Positions 1-19,650 of a stretch of 64,000 nt of DNA are shown here, in pieces (the first letter of the stretch is position 1; the number at the start of each line of letters is the position of its first letter). The notes under the pieces are model-generated. The model did no database searches, was not told where the DNA came from, and saw nothing but the letters and a program-made list of their open reading frames with translations. The stretch is from Halocaridina rubra (lineage: Eukaryota; Arthropoda; Malacostraca; Decapoda; Atyidae), in the NCBI GenBank assembly GCA_037179515.1, contig JAXCGZ010019165.1:24733-88732 (forward strand). The letters run 5' to 3'. The translations under genes were made by a program, and so were the position numbers.

Positions 1-76
1 ATCCTCGAACGAAGAAAGTCCTTTTCGATAAATGCAAATGCCTGCTGCATTCTTATTCCTATTCGTATTCTTATTC

Positions 77-173
<97 letters not shown>

Positions 174-387
174 TATTATTAATATTTCTATTCTAATTAT
201 GATGAGTGACGACACCTAACGGTAGATATTGGAACTACTGTACGTATTTTAATAAGATATTTATATGCTTTTATTCTTATTTATTGTACAATAACATGAT
301 TTTATATGCATTTGTTTTTATTCATAGCATTGGGATCCATATCCTCGAACAAAGAAAGTCCTTTTCGATAAATGCAAATGCCTGCCA

Positions 388-436
<49 letters not shown>

Positions 437-850
437 ATTATGACGAGTGACAACGCCTAACGGTTGATATTGGAACTACTGTACGTATTTTAAGAAGATA
501 TTATATGCTTTTATTCTTATTTATTGTACAATAACATGATTTTATGTGCTTTTGTTTTTATTTATATCATTGGGATCCATATCCTCGAACAAAGAAAGTC
601 CTTTTCGATAAATGCAAATGCCTGCTGCATTCTTATTCGTATTCTTATTCGTATTCTTATTCTTATTCTTCTTATTATTATTTTTATGATTATTATTATT
701 ATTATTTTTATTATTATTATTATTATTATTGTTATTATTATTATTATTATGACGCGAGTGACAACGCCTAACGGTAGATATTGGAACTACTGTACGTATT
801 TTAATAAGATTTTATATGCTTTTATTCTTATTTATTGTACAATAACATGA
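1..850. repeat. Tandem array of ~240-310 bp units containing (ATT)n
   Basis: At least three units repeat here, marked by TAACGGTAGATATTGG-type motifs near 218, 459 and 769. Each unit has a conserved part (GGATCCATATCCTCGAAC, then CCTTTTCGATAAATGC) followed by a variable run of ATT, TTATTC or related steps. Unit length varies because the ATT run varies. The same units occur at 13929-14810, and inverted at 17740-17960, 19060-19290 and 19645-19860. No protein is encoded; open frames here are repeat artefacts. Confidence 0.85.
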
Positions 851-1066
851 TTTTATGTGCTTTAGTTTTTATTTATTGTACAGTAAGATGATTTCATGTG
901 CTTTTTATGGTTTTCTAGTGATATTATGATTCCAATATTTGTAGCGAACAAACGTAAAGTTGCTTATAATGACGTAAACTATTTTGTTTTTGTTTTCCAT
1001 ATGAATTTTGAAAACCGACGTATAATTGAGAACGACTTAACTCGAAACGACCTAAGCCGAGGTATA
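1..1066. mobile_element. T4 Tigger-like non-autonomous element, right part (copy 1, cut by window edge)
   Basis: This is the right-hand part of a DNA transposon without coding capacity. Its last ~50 bp (from about 1014) read as the reverse complement of the T4 terminus at 11881, with the core CGACTTAACTCGAAACGACC shared. It ends in a TA-rich junction where a T1 element has landed at 1071. The rest is a tandem array of units with ATT runs. A near-identical copy ends at 15021. The transposon assignment rests on the terminal inverted repeat match to Tigger-type ends (CAGGTATACC at 11881), not on a transposase. Confidence 0.6.
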
Positions 1067-1179
1067 TATACGGTGTTGCCTCACTTATCGCGGTAGTTCG
1101 GTTCCGGGACCCGGCTCAAACAAGGAAATTCGCGAAGTAGGATCCGCCTTTATGTACATAGATATTTTAATATATTTTT

Positions 1180-2110
1180 ACGTTTACACTGTATAAACTG
1201 TCCCTGTACTGTTAACATACCACCCTTTACTTCATAGATAACAGTATGCAAGCGTAAATTTATATGAAAGTGCTAGGAAAACTTACCGTGAATGTGATGA
1301 TGACGTGACATTTACAATTATTTTTTTGTTTACGTACTGTATAAACCCTCCCTGCACTGTTAAAAAAAACACCCTTAACATTATAGATAACAGCAAGCAA
1401 CGTAAATTATTATGAAAGTGATAGGAAAACTTACCGTAAATGTGATGATGACGTGACATACATACTCATTTACAATTATTTTTTCGTTTACGTACTGTAT
1501 AAACCCTCCTTGCACTGTTAAAAACACTCCCTGTACATTATAAATAACAGCAAGCAACGTAAATTTTTATGAAAGTGATAGATAAAATTACGGTGAATGA
1601 GGTGATAATGACGTGACATACATACTCATTTACAATTATTTTTTCGTTTACGTACTGTATAAACCCTCCCTGCACTGTTAAAAAAACACCCTTTACATTA
1701 TAGATAACAGCAAGCAACGTAAATTTTTATGAAAGTGATAGATAAAATTACGGTGAATGAGGTGATAATGACGTGACATACATACTCATTTACAATTATC
1801 TTTTCGTTTACGTACTGTATAAACCTTCCCTGCACTGTTGAAAAAACACCCTTTACATTATAAATAACAGCAAGCAACGTAAATTTTTATGAAAGTGATA
1901 GATAAAATTACAATGAATGAGGTGATGATGACGTGACACATATACTCATTTCCAATTATTTTTTCGTTTACGAACTGTATAAACCCTCCCTGCACTGTTA
2001 AAAAAAACACCCTTTACATTATAAATAACAGCACGCAACGTAAATTTTTATGAAAGTGATAGATAAAATTACGGGGAATGAGGTGATGATGACGTGACAT
2101 ACCTTTGTAC
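1180..2110. repeat. T1 3' subterminal tandem repeats (~155-160 bp units)
   Basis: About six degenerate units, each with TTTACGTACTGTATAAACCC, then an A-rich TTAAAAAAACACCC stretch, AACAGCAAGCAACGTAAA and TGATGACGTGACATA. The same unit forms arrays at the matching end of every T1 copy (9340-10110, 27985-29010, 31440-31640, 32380-32680, 47680-48870). It may serve as repeated transposase-binding sites, but this is inference. Confidence 0.85.
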
Positions 2111-2192
2111 ATAATAGGTAAACTTACCGTGAATGAGGTAATGATCATCATTCTCGACCCCGGAGGAAATTATTTCGCAGCCAATAAAAGCT

Positions 2193-3962
2193 TTACGGCT
2201 GCTTTTTGGGGGAGAAGAACATGGTAATGGGGAGGTGCTGTTGTTGTTTCTTCATTTGTTGGAACATGGCATGGTAAGGAGTCATGGCATCGTCGAGAAA
2301 ATTACAGAAGGTCACCGAACGAACCATATTTTCGTCATGTTCCTGCGAGAGTTGTTGGAGTGCTTTTTAATATTCATATATGGCTGCCAAACGTTCGAGT
2401 GTAAGGCCAGGTTCTTCAGTTGGTTCATGCGATTCCTCAAGTTCTTCCTCTTCTTCGCTCGCTGATTTCGTCATTTCATCTAAGTCTTCATCACTCAAAG
2501 GCTGCGAGTGGCAGTCAATCAGTTCATTCACATCTTCGGGAGTCATATCTTTAAAGCCTTCTCCTCCTAGCAATGCAGCCAACTTCACAGCTTTCGCAAC
2601 TGCCGCCTTCTGCACCTCGACAGGAGCAAATCCCTTGTAGTCGTGGATGATTTCGGGCCACAATTTCTTCCAACTGGCATTGATTGTGGCCAACTTCATC
2701 TCTTTGATTGCTTTCTGAATATTTTTTAGACATGTAGCAATCGTGTAATTAGGCCAGTAAGTCTTCAATGAGATGATTTTGTCCGAATCCATGGAATCAA
2801 CTAGGTTCGCCAGGGCATTTCGTGTGTACAGGGCCTTGAACGCACGAATAACGCCTTGATCCATAGGCTGAATCAGTGAAGTCGTATTCGGTGGCAGGAC
2901 CTCAACTTGAACACCGTCATATTGGAGCTTGGTTGCGTGGCCACCAGCATTATCCATCAAAAGAAGGACTTCAAATTCAAGGCCTTTTTCTATAAGATGA
3001 AGTTTTACCTGAGGGATAAAGCATTGGTGAGACCAGTCCTATGTGAGGCTTTTCGTGATCCAGGCCTTAGGGTTATGCATCCAATACACTGGCAGCAGAT
3101 TCTTATTCTTGTTCTTCAAAGCCCTAGGGTTCTTTGACTTGTAGATAAGCCCGGGCTTTAACATGAAGCCCACAGCATTCCCGCACATGATGAGGGTAAC
3201 GCGATCTTTGTGCACTCTAAATCCCAGGGCTTTAGCTTCTTCCTTGAAGAGAAAAGTGCGAGATGGCATTCTCTTCCAAAATAACCCAGGCCCATCCATG
3301 TTGAAGACTTTCTCAGGAACATATTCCCCTTCGGCGATAATTTTCTTGAAGTCATTCTTGACGTAATTTTCTGCGGCAGCTGTATCTGCAGAGGCAGCCT
3401 CGCCATAAACTGAAACGCTCTTTAGGCCATAGCGTTTTTGAAATTTGAAGAACCATCCCCTGCTAGCAATGAACGGTTGTATCCTCGATGGAGAATCGCT
3501 GGAGGGTCCTGGTTATGGGTCGTCGATATCTTCTTCTCTCCCCTCCTCTCCACGGTTGCAACTGTCGTCATCGGGTTCATTTGCAGCGAATGTCTCGTAC
3601 AGCTTCTTCGCCTTTGTTTGTATGATATTGGTGTCTAAGCTGATGGTTTTCTTTCTGCAATCAGCAATCCACAGGGCCAAAGAAGCTTCCATGCGCACTA
3701 CTGCCTCATTGCGGGGTGATACGAACCTCTTTGCCGATTTATTAAAAGAAATGATCGCTGTTTTCCTGATCTTTGCCTCGTCCTTTTTTATGTAACGCAC
3801 AGTAGATTCATTGAGGCCAAAATAGCGGCCGACATCCACAAACCTTTTTCCTTCTTTCAACATATCTAAGAGTTTCACTTTATCTACAATGGTTAACATT
3901 TTCCATTGCCGCTTAGGCTCACTACAAGAAGCCTTAGAAGATGAAGGATGCTTGGGAGGCAT
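2193..3962 (-). pseudogene. T1-A transposase, frameshifted (CENP-B/HTH + DDE superfamily endonuclease)
   Basis: The reading frame starts at the ATG at 3962 (MPPKHPSSSKAS) and would end at the TAA at 2193-2195, close to 590 codons as in the better copy at 26156-27919. An N-terminal helix-turn-helix of CENP-B/pogo type (KVKLLDMLKEGKRFVDVGRY) is followed by a second DNA-binding region and the DDE_1 catalytic domain. The second and third catalytic aspartates are visible (LLMDNAGGHAT, QPMDQGVIRAFK). At least two frame changes between about 3040 and 3520 and a stop near 2367 break it. It would have acted as a cut-and-paste transposase; here it is dead. The family is known from TIGD1-type proteins, but this copy sits inside transposon ends and is not a host gene. 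Confidence 0.85.
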
Positions 3963-4189
3963 TGCAAAGGTTAAAATATGCGAGTAAAAAAAACACCAGC
4001 AAAACGTATTAGTAAACACAACGAGAACAGCGCACACGAGAGTTAGACTGAGCGAGTGAGGCGGCACATTGGAATTTGGAGGGAAAAGCAAACTGCAATG
4101 AAAAAGCCAATCAGACCCCATGATACTGAAAATATTGAAAAACAATTCTGTGATTCGTTGTCTCCCGACCTTTCAGCCAATAGCATTCC

Positions 4190-4970
4190 ATGAACTATCT
4201 CACGTAGTTGAGAGCCTTTTCGTTTCCGAAACGTTGATAGCGGTATCGTATTTTACATGGTGAAATACTGTTAGTACTTTATGTTTTTCATTATTTTTTA
4301 CTGTTTTATTATTCTTAGGCTAGGAAATACTTGTTTTATCAATAAAATAATAAAAATTTTAATATTCACTAGGTCACGAGGGCGAGAGTCTTTTCGTTTT
4401 CCGAAACGTTGATAGTGGTATCGTATTTTACATGGTGAGAGTACTTTTAGTACTTTATGTTTTTTTTAATATTTTTTACTGTTTTATTATTCTTAGGCTA
4501 GGAAATACTTGTTTTATCAATAAAATAATGAAAATTTTAATATTCACTAGGTCACGTAGGTGAGAGCCTTTGTGTTTTCCGAAACACTGATACCGGTATC
4601 GTATTTTACGTGGTGCAATATTGTTTACTATTTTTTACTGCTTTATTATTCTTAGGCTAAGAAATACGTTTTTTTTATCAATAAAATCATGAAAGTACTG
4701 GAAATATAAATATATATGCTAGCTTACGTAGCTGTGACCCCAATGCATTGTACGCTATCGGACACTGTTTTGCATGATGCAATACCCTGTACTGTGAGTT
4801 ATACTGTACATACATATATCTAAATTTATGTTTTTTACTATTTTTTTACTGTTTTATTATTCGTACGCTGGGAAATAGTCTTTTTTTTTTTATCAATTAA
4901 ATAATGAAATTTTTTTTTTTCAATAAAAAAAATTTAAATACTGGAATTTTATTTTTTTTTCAATATTTTA
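4190..4970. repeat. T1 5' subterminal tandem repeats (~175 bp units)
   Basis: Four units, with starts spaced 170-178 bp (near 4201, 4376, 4554 and 4724). Each carries a CACGTAGGTGAGAGCC-like motif, TTTCCGAAACGTTGATA, TATCGTATTTTACATGG and ACTGTTTTATTATTCTTAGG. The same array precedes the transposase in T1-B, T1-C and T1-F. These lie just upstream of the transposase start and may hold both transposase sites and promoter elements (inference). Confidence 0.85.
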
Positions 4971-5071
4971 ATATTTTTGCGTATACCCATAAAAGAAAAT
5001 AATAATTTATCCAAAAAAAACCGCGATAGAGTGAGAACGCGAACCAAGACACGCGAATAACCGGGGTAACA

Positions 5072-5190
<119 letters not shown>

Positions 5191-5652
5191 AAGCGCCTCC
5201 AAAAAATAAATAATGTAAAACATTGGAAAAAACTAAATGTTCGGAACTTGTGATAAAAAAATACTAAAACTAATCTCAATAGTATTGCTTACCTTTAAAA
5301 TAAATATTAATACATAGAAATAAAGTTCTCATTATAAGATACAGGGTTTGTATAATGAAACTATACTTATAAACATAAAAATAACTGTATTGTATAGTAC
5401 AAAGCTGTAGCTTCTGTATTTACTCATGTGGTTGCTTACATAAGGAGGTAGAGACTGGCTTATTAGGAGGAAGCTGGAGAGGCAGGTGATTAGGAGACTG
5501 GGGCAGGTGAGTCTGGAGAGGCAACACAGCATACAGTACAATACATAATCTATAGAAAAAATATTGTACTATGAGTTCTCATCGTAAGATACTGTAAAAT
5601 AAAACTGCACTTATAAACATACAAATATTATACAAAACTTTGCTTACTGTTA

Positions 5653-5835
5653 CTAATGTGGTTTGATAATCATGATCACGGTTGAACAGGCTAATCCGAG
5701 ATTGCGGCCAATGTTTGTAGAAGATTCTTCCTTTTCAGCTTGGTTTACCACTTCAGTTTTGATTTCCATGGTGATGGCTTTTCTTTTGTTAGTTGCATTG
5801 CCATCAGAACTATCACTAACACGCTTGGGAGGCAT
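5653..5835 (-). pseudogene. T2 transposase N-terminal fragment
   Basis: About 60 codons starting MPPKRVSDSSDGNATNKRKA, the nuclear-localisation-like and helix-turn-helix start of a TIGD1-like pogo transposase. It continues with EVVNQAEKEESSTNIGRNLG and stops. The matching region of the fuller copy at 53828 continues into the catalytic domain; here all of that is missing. With TIRs nearby it is a remnant carried by a non-autonomous element. Confidence 0.8.
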
Positions 5836-6009
5836 ACTAATATCAGTAATGAGGGAACACAACGAGAGAGGACGAAAGCACTAAACACAACATGTTGGGA
5901 GGGAATAAATTGAGTGGTGGTTCTTCTACCACTTCTAATGCCGCATGATGCCTGATTCTTACATTACGCTCAACAAAGTATATTGAATAAAATATTTACT
6001 GCTCTGTAT

Positions 6010-6565
6010 TTGGTATTTTTTTAAATTTAATATAATTTTTCAATATAACCAAATACTGTATATAAACAAATATATAAATAAAGGCATTAAATATGAATTT
6101 AGTACAGCTGTGTTTGCTATCTTTGAATTCATGTGTATTTCAAATAAAATCGAATTTACTGCTATGTCTTTGTTTGTTTTTTTTCAATATAATTTTTCAA
6201 TAAAACCAAATACTGTATATAAAAAAATAAATAAAGCCATTAAGTTGATAAATACGAATATAGCTGTGTTTACTAGCTTTGTATTCGTATGTATTTAGAA
6301 TAAAATCGTATTTAGAGCTATGTGTTTGTGTTTTTATTAATTTAATATAATCCTTCAATACTGTATAACCAAGTATATAAAAAATATAAATAAAGCCATT
6401 AACTTGATAATTATGAATACAGCTGTGTTTGCTAGCTTTGTATTCTTGTGTATTTCGAATAAAATCGTATTTACAGCTTTTTTTTTTAAATTCAGTATTA
6501 TTATTCATTATAACCAGATATGTAAACAAATAAATAAATAAAGCCATTAATTGGATAAATATGAA
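6010..6565. repeat. T2 subterminal tandem repeats (~155-160 bp units)
   Basis: Units carry TACAGCTGTGTTTGCTAGC, a TTGTATTC/TGTATTTCGAATAAAATCG segment and AAATAAATAAAGCCATTAA. The repeated motif recurs near 6105, 6261 and 6421. The same array is in T2-b (15975-16460), T2-c (50290-50870) and, inverted, in T2-d (53400-53690). Confidence 0.8.
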
Positions 6566-6567
6566 TA

Positions 6568-7954
<1,387 letters not shown>

Positions 7955-8130
7955 TACAGCAGTGCTGATAGCTGTATATTCATACACCGCTCTTACAAAC
8001 TATTTTGGCGTGCAGTTTGAATTTTCCACACCAGCCAGGTATTTCGAAAAATTAATTTATTAATTATTTTTTGGCCAATGTCGTAACGGTGAAACAAAAT
8101 AAGTCGGAGCAACATTATACGAGGACCTAA

Positions 8131-11530
<3,400 letters not shown>

Positions 11531-11620
<90 letters not shown>
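11531..11620. repeat. (TA)n microsatellite
   Basis: A TA array between the right end of T5-b and a T3 terminus (ACCTTGTTCGCTTTTTCCGC). Confidence 0.95.
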
Positions 11621-11624
<4 letters not shown>

Positions 11625-11880
11625 GTTCGCTTTTTCCGCGTTTTTTTAAACCGCGAAATTGCAATAACGCCCCCAAAAAATAATAGTAAAAAATACGAAA
11701 TTCGCAAATAACGCCCATGCAAAAAATTGGAAAAAAAAGTTTTATTTTAATAAAAAAAATCAACCACCTTGGAGGCACTTTTCTGCCATCCACCTCCTCT
11801 TCTACCACTTAATGCGATCGGATATTATGAAGATAATGAAAAAAAAGCATTAAGAACAAACACCAAACCAATTTTCGATA
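11621..11880 (+). mobile_element. T3 terminus fragment, interrupted by T4-a
   Basis: Begins with the T3 end ACCTTGTTCGCTTTTTCCGC, also seen at 23297, and runs into one unit of the T3 ~180-bp repeat. It breaks at TTTCGATA, where T4-a begins with CAGGTATACC after a TA. The T3 repeat elsewhere reads on as TTCGATATAATATCG, so the break lies on a native TA. Confidence 0.65.
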
Positions 11881-13208
11881 CAGGTATACCTGGGCTTAGG
11901 TCATTTCGAGTTAAGTCGTTCTCGATTATACGTCGGTTTTCAAAAAAAATATATGGAAAAATAAAAAAAAATAAAAAATAAAGTTTACGTCATTATAATC
12001 AACTTTACGTCTGTCCGCTACAAATATTGGAATCATAATATCACTAGAAAACCATTAAAAGCACATGGAATCATGTTACTGTACAATAAATAAAAACAAA
12101 AGCACATAAAATCATGTTATTGTATAATAAATAAGAATAAAAGCATATAAAATCTTATTAAAATATTTACAGTAATTCCAATATCTACCGTTAGGCGTCG
12201 TCACTCGTCATAATAATAATAGTAATAATTGTTGTTTTGAATATATTTCAAGACAGTTTATTTCTACGTACACATGTAAGTGTTATTTTGCATATAGTTT
12301 CGTTTATTTGTAACGTAAGTGCATGAATGTATACTTTTACACTTAGTATGTGTACCTATTAATATCTATCATGTATACACGTATATTTGTATGTATAATG
12401 TGTAGTTTATTAGGGAGACTGGCTGTAGAAGACTTGGAGAAAGGAATGTAGGTCACTAATGGATTTTAGCCATTAACCCTTCACCTCCTTGATAACGCTT
12501 ATTGCATCGCCTGTTTAAACAAAGAAGCGTTGTAAGCAAGACCCCAACAAACGAGGGGAGTTTTGTAAGACTTTCTTACAAAATGTTAGTTGCTGTCGTG
12601 AGATGCTCCGAGGCACTTATTTTTACTGTGTTTATTGACAGTACTTATAAGTTTATTCTTAGTTGTCCTCGTGAGATGCTACGAGACACTCATGTTTGTG
12701 ACGTAATTATAATGCGTGAAAGCAGTTGTAATTAATATTTATGAAATACATTTGCTACCGTAATTATTGATGGTGCATATATGTCCCACAAAAAGTTTGT
12801 TGTTCTCGTTGGGCGTTATGAGAGACTCAAGTAGAAAACGTAATAGAGATATGTAGATCAGAAGACTTTCCAGTTTGATTCGGAGTCCCGTGATTGCTGA
12901 CGACATCAAGGTTATCCGGATAGATGAGTACAGATTTATTTTATTTCTAACAATATTTATAACTACGTGTGAGGGACAGAATGAGCTCATTTAATTGAAC
13001 ACTCGTAGGTAGAATGTATGTTAGAAGATTTATTCTGTATGAGGAAGTTTTAATTTAAGGTGAGGAGGGTTTATTTAAATATTCACATATCAGCAGTTCA
13101 GAAACCCGCTTATAATATATTTGCATGTATATCTATGCATGTAATATTAATTATATATTATTGGTAGAGGATTTTATTTTGAGATCGTGGTAGGCCTCTA
13201 CTGAAGCC

Positions 13209-13450
13209 GTGTCAGGATTTCTGAATTTAGGGGGTTATTCTGTTCTTATTTGTGCATATGCTTCACAAAATAGTAGAAAATGTTCTTGGCTCTCTTCTCA
13301 TTGGGCAGGTAGTATCTTTATTTTTAAATTTATGCACAGTAAACAAATTAATGAACTCTATTATGCCATTGGCAACAGGCTTAGCATGTGGGCCAGTGTT
13401 GCCAGATGAAACAGATGTTTTTATTTTCAAATGTATGGTACATTTTAAGA
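13209..13450 (-). pseudogene. LINE C-terminal fragment (zinc-knuckle region)
   Basis: This is the inverted counterpart of 21190-21360, which encodes a CPMCEQCEGSLEHFLLFC motif on its plus strand. That motif is a CX2CX8HX4C zinc-binding arrangement typical of the C-terminus of LINE ORF2 proteins. Here the frame is degraded. Confidence 0.5.
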
Positions 13451-13614
13451 TATATTAATTACAAGATGGTAGTACTGTAATTGAAATAAAAATATACTTC
13501 ATCTTTAAGGAACTTGAAATAACTTACCAGCTTACATGTATGTTTTTTATATTTATCATATCACTCATTTATGTATTCTGGCAACACTGATGGTGGCAGT
13601 GGGGAGGAGGATGC

Positions 13615-13790
13615 ATATGTTTTGTCACAGAGACGGGAAGATACGAGCTTTGGGCTCTTTCCCGCAAACACAATTAGGTAATCACTTTGTATGATAAGTA
13701 TCACTAAGTATAAAATGGAACCGATCAGGAGACGGGAAGATACGAGCTTTGGGCTCTTTCCCGTAAACACAATTAGGTAAATACTTTCGT
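13615..13790 (+). mobile_element. Two tandem CR1 3' ends
   Basis: GATACGAGCTTTGGGCTCTT followed by TCCCGCAAACACAATTAGG (then TCCCGTAAACACAATTAGG) occurs twice, about 105 bp apart. This is the extreme 3' end of the CR1 family at 43690-43790. Between the copies is the stop-proximal CR1 piece ATAAGTATCACTAAGTATAA. These are 5'-truncated stubs without coding sequence. Confidence 0.8.
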
Positions 13791-13928
13791 ATCAGCTGAT
13801 GCACGCGCACACGCTATTTACCTGACAATATTATATTAAAAATGTTTTTGCTGTTTGTTCTTAATGCTTTTTGTCAATTTTCTTCATAATATCAATTCAA
13901 AACAATAGCGCTTTCACGGGAATGACGA

Positions 13929-14157
13929 GTGACGACGCCTAACGGTAGATATTGGAACTACTGTACGTATTTTAATAAGATATTTATATGCTTTTATTCT
14001 TATTTATTGTCCAATAACATGATTTTATGTGGTTTTGATTTTATTTATAGCATTAGGATCCATATCCTCGAACAAAGAAAGTCCTTTTCGATAAATGCAA
14101 ATGCCTGCTGCATTCTTATTCTTATTCTTATTCCTATTCGTATTCTTATTATTATTC

Positions 14158-14201
<44 letters not shown>

Positions 14202-14410
14202 ATTTCTTATCTTATTATGACGAGTGACAACACCTAACGGTAGATATTGGAACTACTGTACGTATTTTAATAAGATATTTATATGCTTTTATTCTTATTT
14301 ATTGTACAATAACATGATTTTATGTGCTTTTGTTTTTATTCATAGCATTGGGATCCATATCCTCGAACAAAGAAAGTCCTTTTCGATAAATGCAAATGCC
14401 TGCCGCATTC

Positions 14411-14453
<43 letters not shown>

Positions 14454-14810
14454 GACGAGTGACAACGCCTAACGGTAGATATTGGAACTACTGTACGTAT
14501 TTTAAGAAGATATTATATGCTTTTGTTCTTAGTTATTGTACAATAACACGATTTTATGTGCTTTTGTATTTATTTATATCATTGGGATCCATATCCTCGA
14601 ACAAAGAAAGTCCTTTTCGATAAATGCAAATGCCTGCTGCATTCTTATTCGTATTCTTATTCTTATTTTTATTATTATTATTATTTTTATTATTATTACT
14701 TTTATTATTATGACGCAAGTGACGACGCCTAACGGTAGATATTGGAACTACTGTACGAATTTTAATAATATTTTATATGCTTTTATTCTTATTTATTGTA
14801 CAATAATATA
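13929..14810. repeat. Tandem array of T4 units, second copy
   Basis: Four units with TAACGGTAGATATTGG near 13940, 14236 (via ACACCTAACGG), 14469 and 14728, spaced 233-296 bp. Same unit structure and order as 1-850, including the shortened last units, so the two arrays are paralogous segments rather than independent expansions. Confidence 0.85.
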
Positions 14811-15020
14811 ATTTTATGTGCTTTTGTTTTTATTTATTGTACAGTAACATGATTTCATGTGCTCTTAATGGTTTTCTAGTGATATTATGATTCCAATATT
14901 TGTAGCGGACAGACGTAAAGTTGCTTATAATGACGTAAACTATTTTATTTATTATTTTTCCATATCTATTTTGAAAACCGACGTATAATGAACGACTTAA
15001 CTCGAAACGACCTAAGCCGC

Positions 15021-16633
<1,613 letters not shown>

Positions 16634-16716
<83 letters not shown>
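16634..16716. repeat. (TA)n microsatellite
   Basis: A TA array between T2-b and a T3-type terminus (ACGTAATTCTCAGAATAACA). Confidence 0.95.
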
Positions 16717-16719
<3 letters not shown>

Positions 16720-17190
16720 GTAATTCTCAGAATAACACCTAGATAGGTTATCAGAAGGGTCGGGTAAATGGAAAATCGCGTGAAAAAATGAGTTATTTTC
16801 CATAGGAAACAATGATAAAGGGCATAGATACGTTCCAAACCTTACATAGACATACCATGCCAAAGATATAAGATAAGTAAAAAACATATTTTATTACTAC
16901 ATAGCAAAGCAGAAAGCCCTATATCTATTTTTAAGAGTATACAAAAGATATTCATATTCACTTTACAGCTAGAAATTAACATACATTACTATACTTTACT
17001 CTAATATGCAGTGGGCAACAGTTATACAGTACACTGGGACATGCATGGTGGCAGTGAGCAAGTAACTTATGTGGTAGAAGAGGAGGAGGATGCAGGAGAA
17101 TGAACCTCTATCTGCAAATGTATACAAAGATAAAATAAGAATTATAAATAACCAAAGCACGACTAAAAACCGAAAAAAAAAAATTAATTT
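16717..17190 (-). mobile_element. T3-d: MITE-like element end joined to a LINE tail
   Basis: Shares GTAAATGGAAAATCGCGTGA, CCAAAGATATAAGATAAGTA and a run ending GAGGAGGAGGATGCAGGAGA with the inverted copies at 60640-61030, 24340-24946 and 22620-23170. No open frame of note. At ~17190 it passes into LINE-derived sequence, at the same junction as the copy at 60546. Confidence 0.65.
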
Positions 17191-17712
17191 TGCAATGCCT
17201 AAATCTACCATATGACAGATTAAAAAAACTTAATCTACATTCTCCAGAGAGGCACAGAGTTAGGGGGGATATGATTGAGGTGTATAAATGGTTTAAAGGG
17301 ATTAACAAGGGTGATATTAATAAAGTTTTAAAAATTCATGATCAAACCAGAACTTGTAATGCGTAATGGATTTAATCTTGATAACTTTAGGTTCAGAAGG
17401 GAAATTGGTGAAAATTGGCTTGGTAATACCGTAGAGTATTCCTAGTAGGATAATAAATGCCCATACCTATTTTTTTCTTTATTTTTTTTTTTTTTTTTAG
17501 GATGGGATAGGATAGGAGGGGAAAAAAGGGAGGGGATTAAGGATATAAGGGAATTGGAGGGAAAAGCACGAAAATTAAATAAAATAAGAGAGAAAAAAGA
17601 GAGGGGCAGACCCTCGTGCTAAGTTTTGTTCTGGAATTCAGATTCTGAATTGTATTACTTAGACACCTTCAAATGTAGATTAGATAGACATATGACAGAG
17701 GTAGGGGATTAT
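17190..17712 (+). pseudogene. CR1-type LINE (third family) ORF2 C-terminal remnant
   Basis: Frames read as LNLPYDRLKKLNLHSPERHR, then RGDMIEVYKWFKGINKGDIN and, after decay, a SRIINA segment and DTFKCRLDRHMTEVGDYKK. This is the conserved end of CR1-clade reverse transcriptases. It carries stops and a poly-T/G-rich insertion (17464-17625). The same tail occurs at 60210-60545 (minus) and 63268-63443 (plus). Confidence 0.75.
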
Positions 17713-19323
17713 AAAAAATAAAAAATTAAGTTTACGTCATTATAATCAACTTTTCGTCTGTCCGCTACAAATATTGGAATCATAATATCACTAGAAAACC
17801 ATTAAAAGCACATGAAATCATGTTACTGTACAATAAATAAAAACAAAAGCACATAAAATCATGTTTTTGTACAATAAATAAGAATAAAAGCATATAAAAT
17901 CTTATTAAAATATGTACAGTAATTCCAATATCTACCGTTAGGCGTCGTCACTCGTCATAATAATAATAGTAATAATAGTTGTCTTGAAGATATTTCAAGA
18001 CAGTTTATTTCTACGTACACATGTAAGTGTTATTTTGCATACAGTTTCGTTTATTTGTAACGTAAGTGCATGAATGTATACTTTTACACTTAGTATGTGT
18101 ACCTATTAATTTCTATCATGTATACACGTATATTCGTACGTATAATGTGTAGTTTATTAGGGAGGCTGGCTGTAGAAGACTTGGAGAAAGGAATGTAGGT
18201 CACTAATGGATTTTAACCATTAACCCTTCACCTCCTTGATAACACTTATTGCATCGCCTGTTTAAACAAAGAAGCATTGTAACCAAGGACCCCAACAAAC
18301 GAGGGGAGTTTTGTAAGACTTTCTTAAAAAAAGTTAGTTGCTGTCGTGAGTTCCACGAGGCACTCATTTTTACTGTGTTTATTGACAGTACTTATAAGTT
18401 TATTCTTAGTTGTCCTCGTGAGATGATACGAGACACTCATGTTTGTGATGTAATTATAATGCGTGAAAGCAGTCGTAATTAATATTTATGAAATACATTT
18501 GCTACTGTGATTATTGATGGTGCATATAAGTCCCACAAAAAGTTTGTTGTTCTCGTTGAGCGTTACGAAACACTCAAGTAGAAAACGTAATAAAGATATG
18601 TAGATCAGAAGACTTTCCAGTTTGATTCGGAGTCCCGTGGCTGACGACATCAGGGTTATTCGGATAGATGAGTACATATTTATTTTATTTCTAACAATAT
18701 TTATAACTACGTGTGAGGGACAGAATGAGCTCATTTAACTGAACACTCGTAGGTAGAATGTATGTTAGAAAATTTATTATTCTGTATGAGGAAGTTTTAA
18801 TTTAAGGTGAGGAGAGTTTATTTAAATATTCACATATCAGCACTTCATAAACCCCCTTATAAAATATTTGCATGTATGTCTATGCATGTAATATTAATTA
18901 TATATTATTGGTAGAGGATTTAATTTTGAGATCGTGGTAGGCCTCTACTGAAGCTGTGTCAGGTTTCCGAATTTAGGGGGTTATAAGATCGAAGGGTATT
19001 AACACACAGAAAATCCTCCACAATAGTAGTAATAATAGTAATAATAATAAAAATGATAATAGTAATAAAAATAATAAGAATTTGAATACGAATAAGAATA
19101 AGAATGCAGCAGGCATTTGCATTTATCGAAAAGGACTTTCTTTGTTCGAGGATATAGATCCCAATGCTCTAAATAAAAACAAAAGCACATAAAATCATGT
19201 TATTGTATAATAAATAAGAATAAAAGCATATAAATATCTTATTAAAATACGCACAGTAGTTCCGATATTTACCGTTAGGCGTCGTCACTCTTCATAATAA
19301 TAATAGTAATAATAATAATAAGA

Positions 19324-19650
<327 letters not shown>
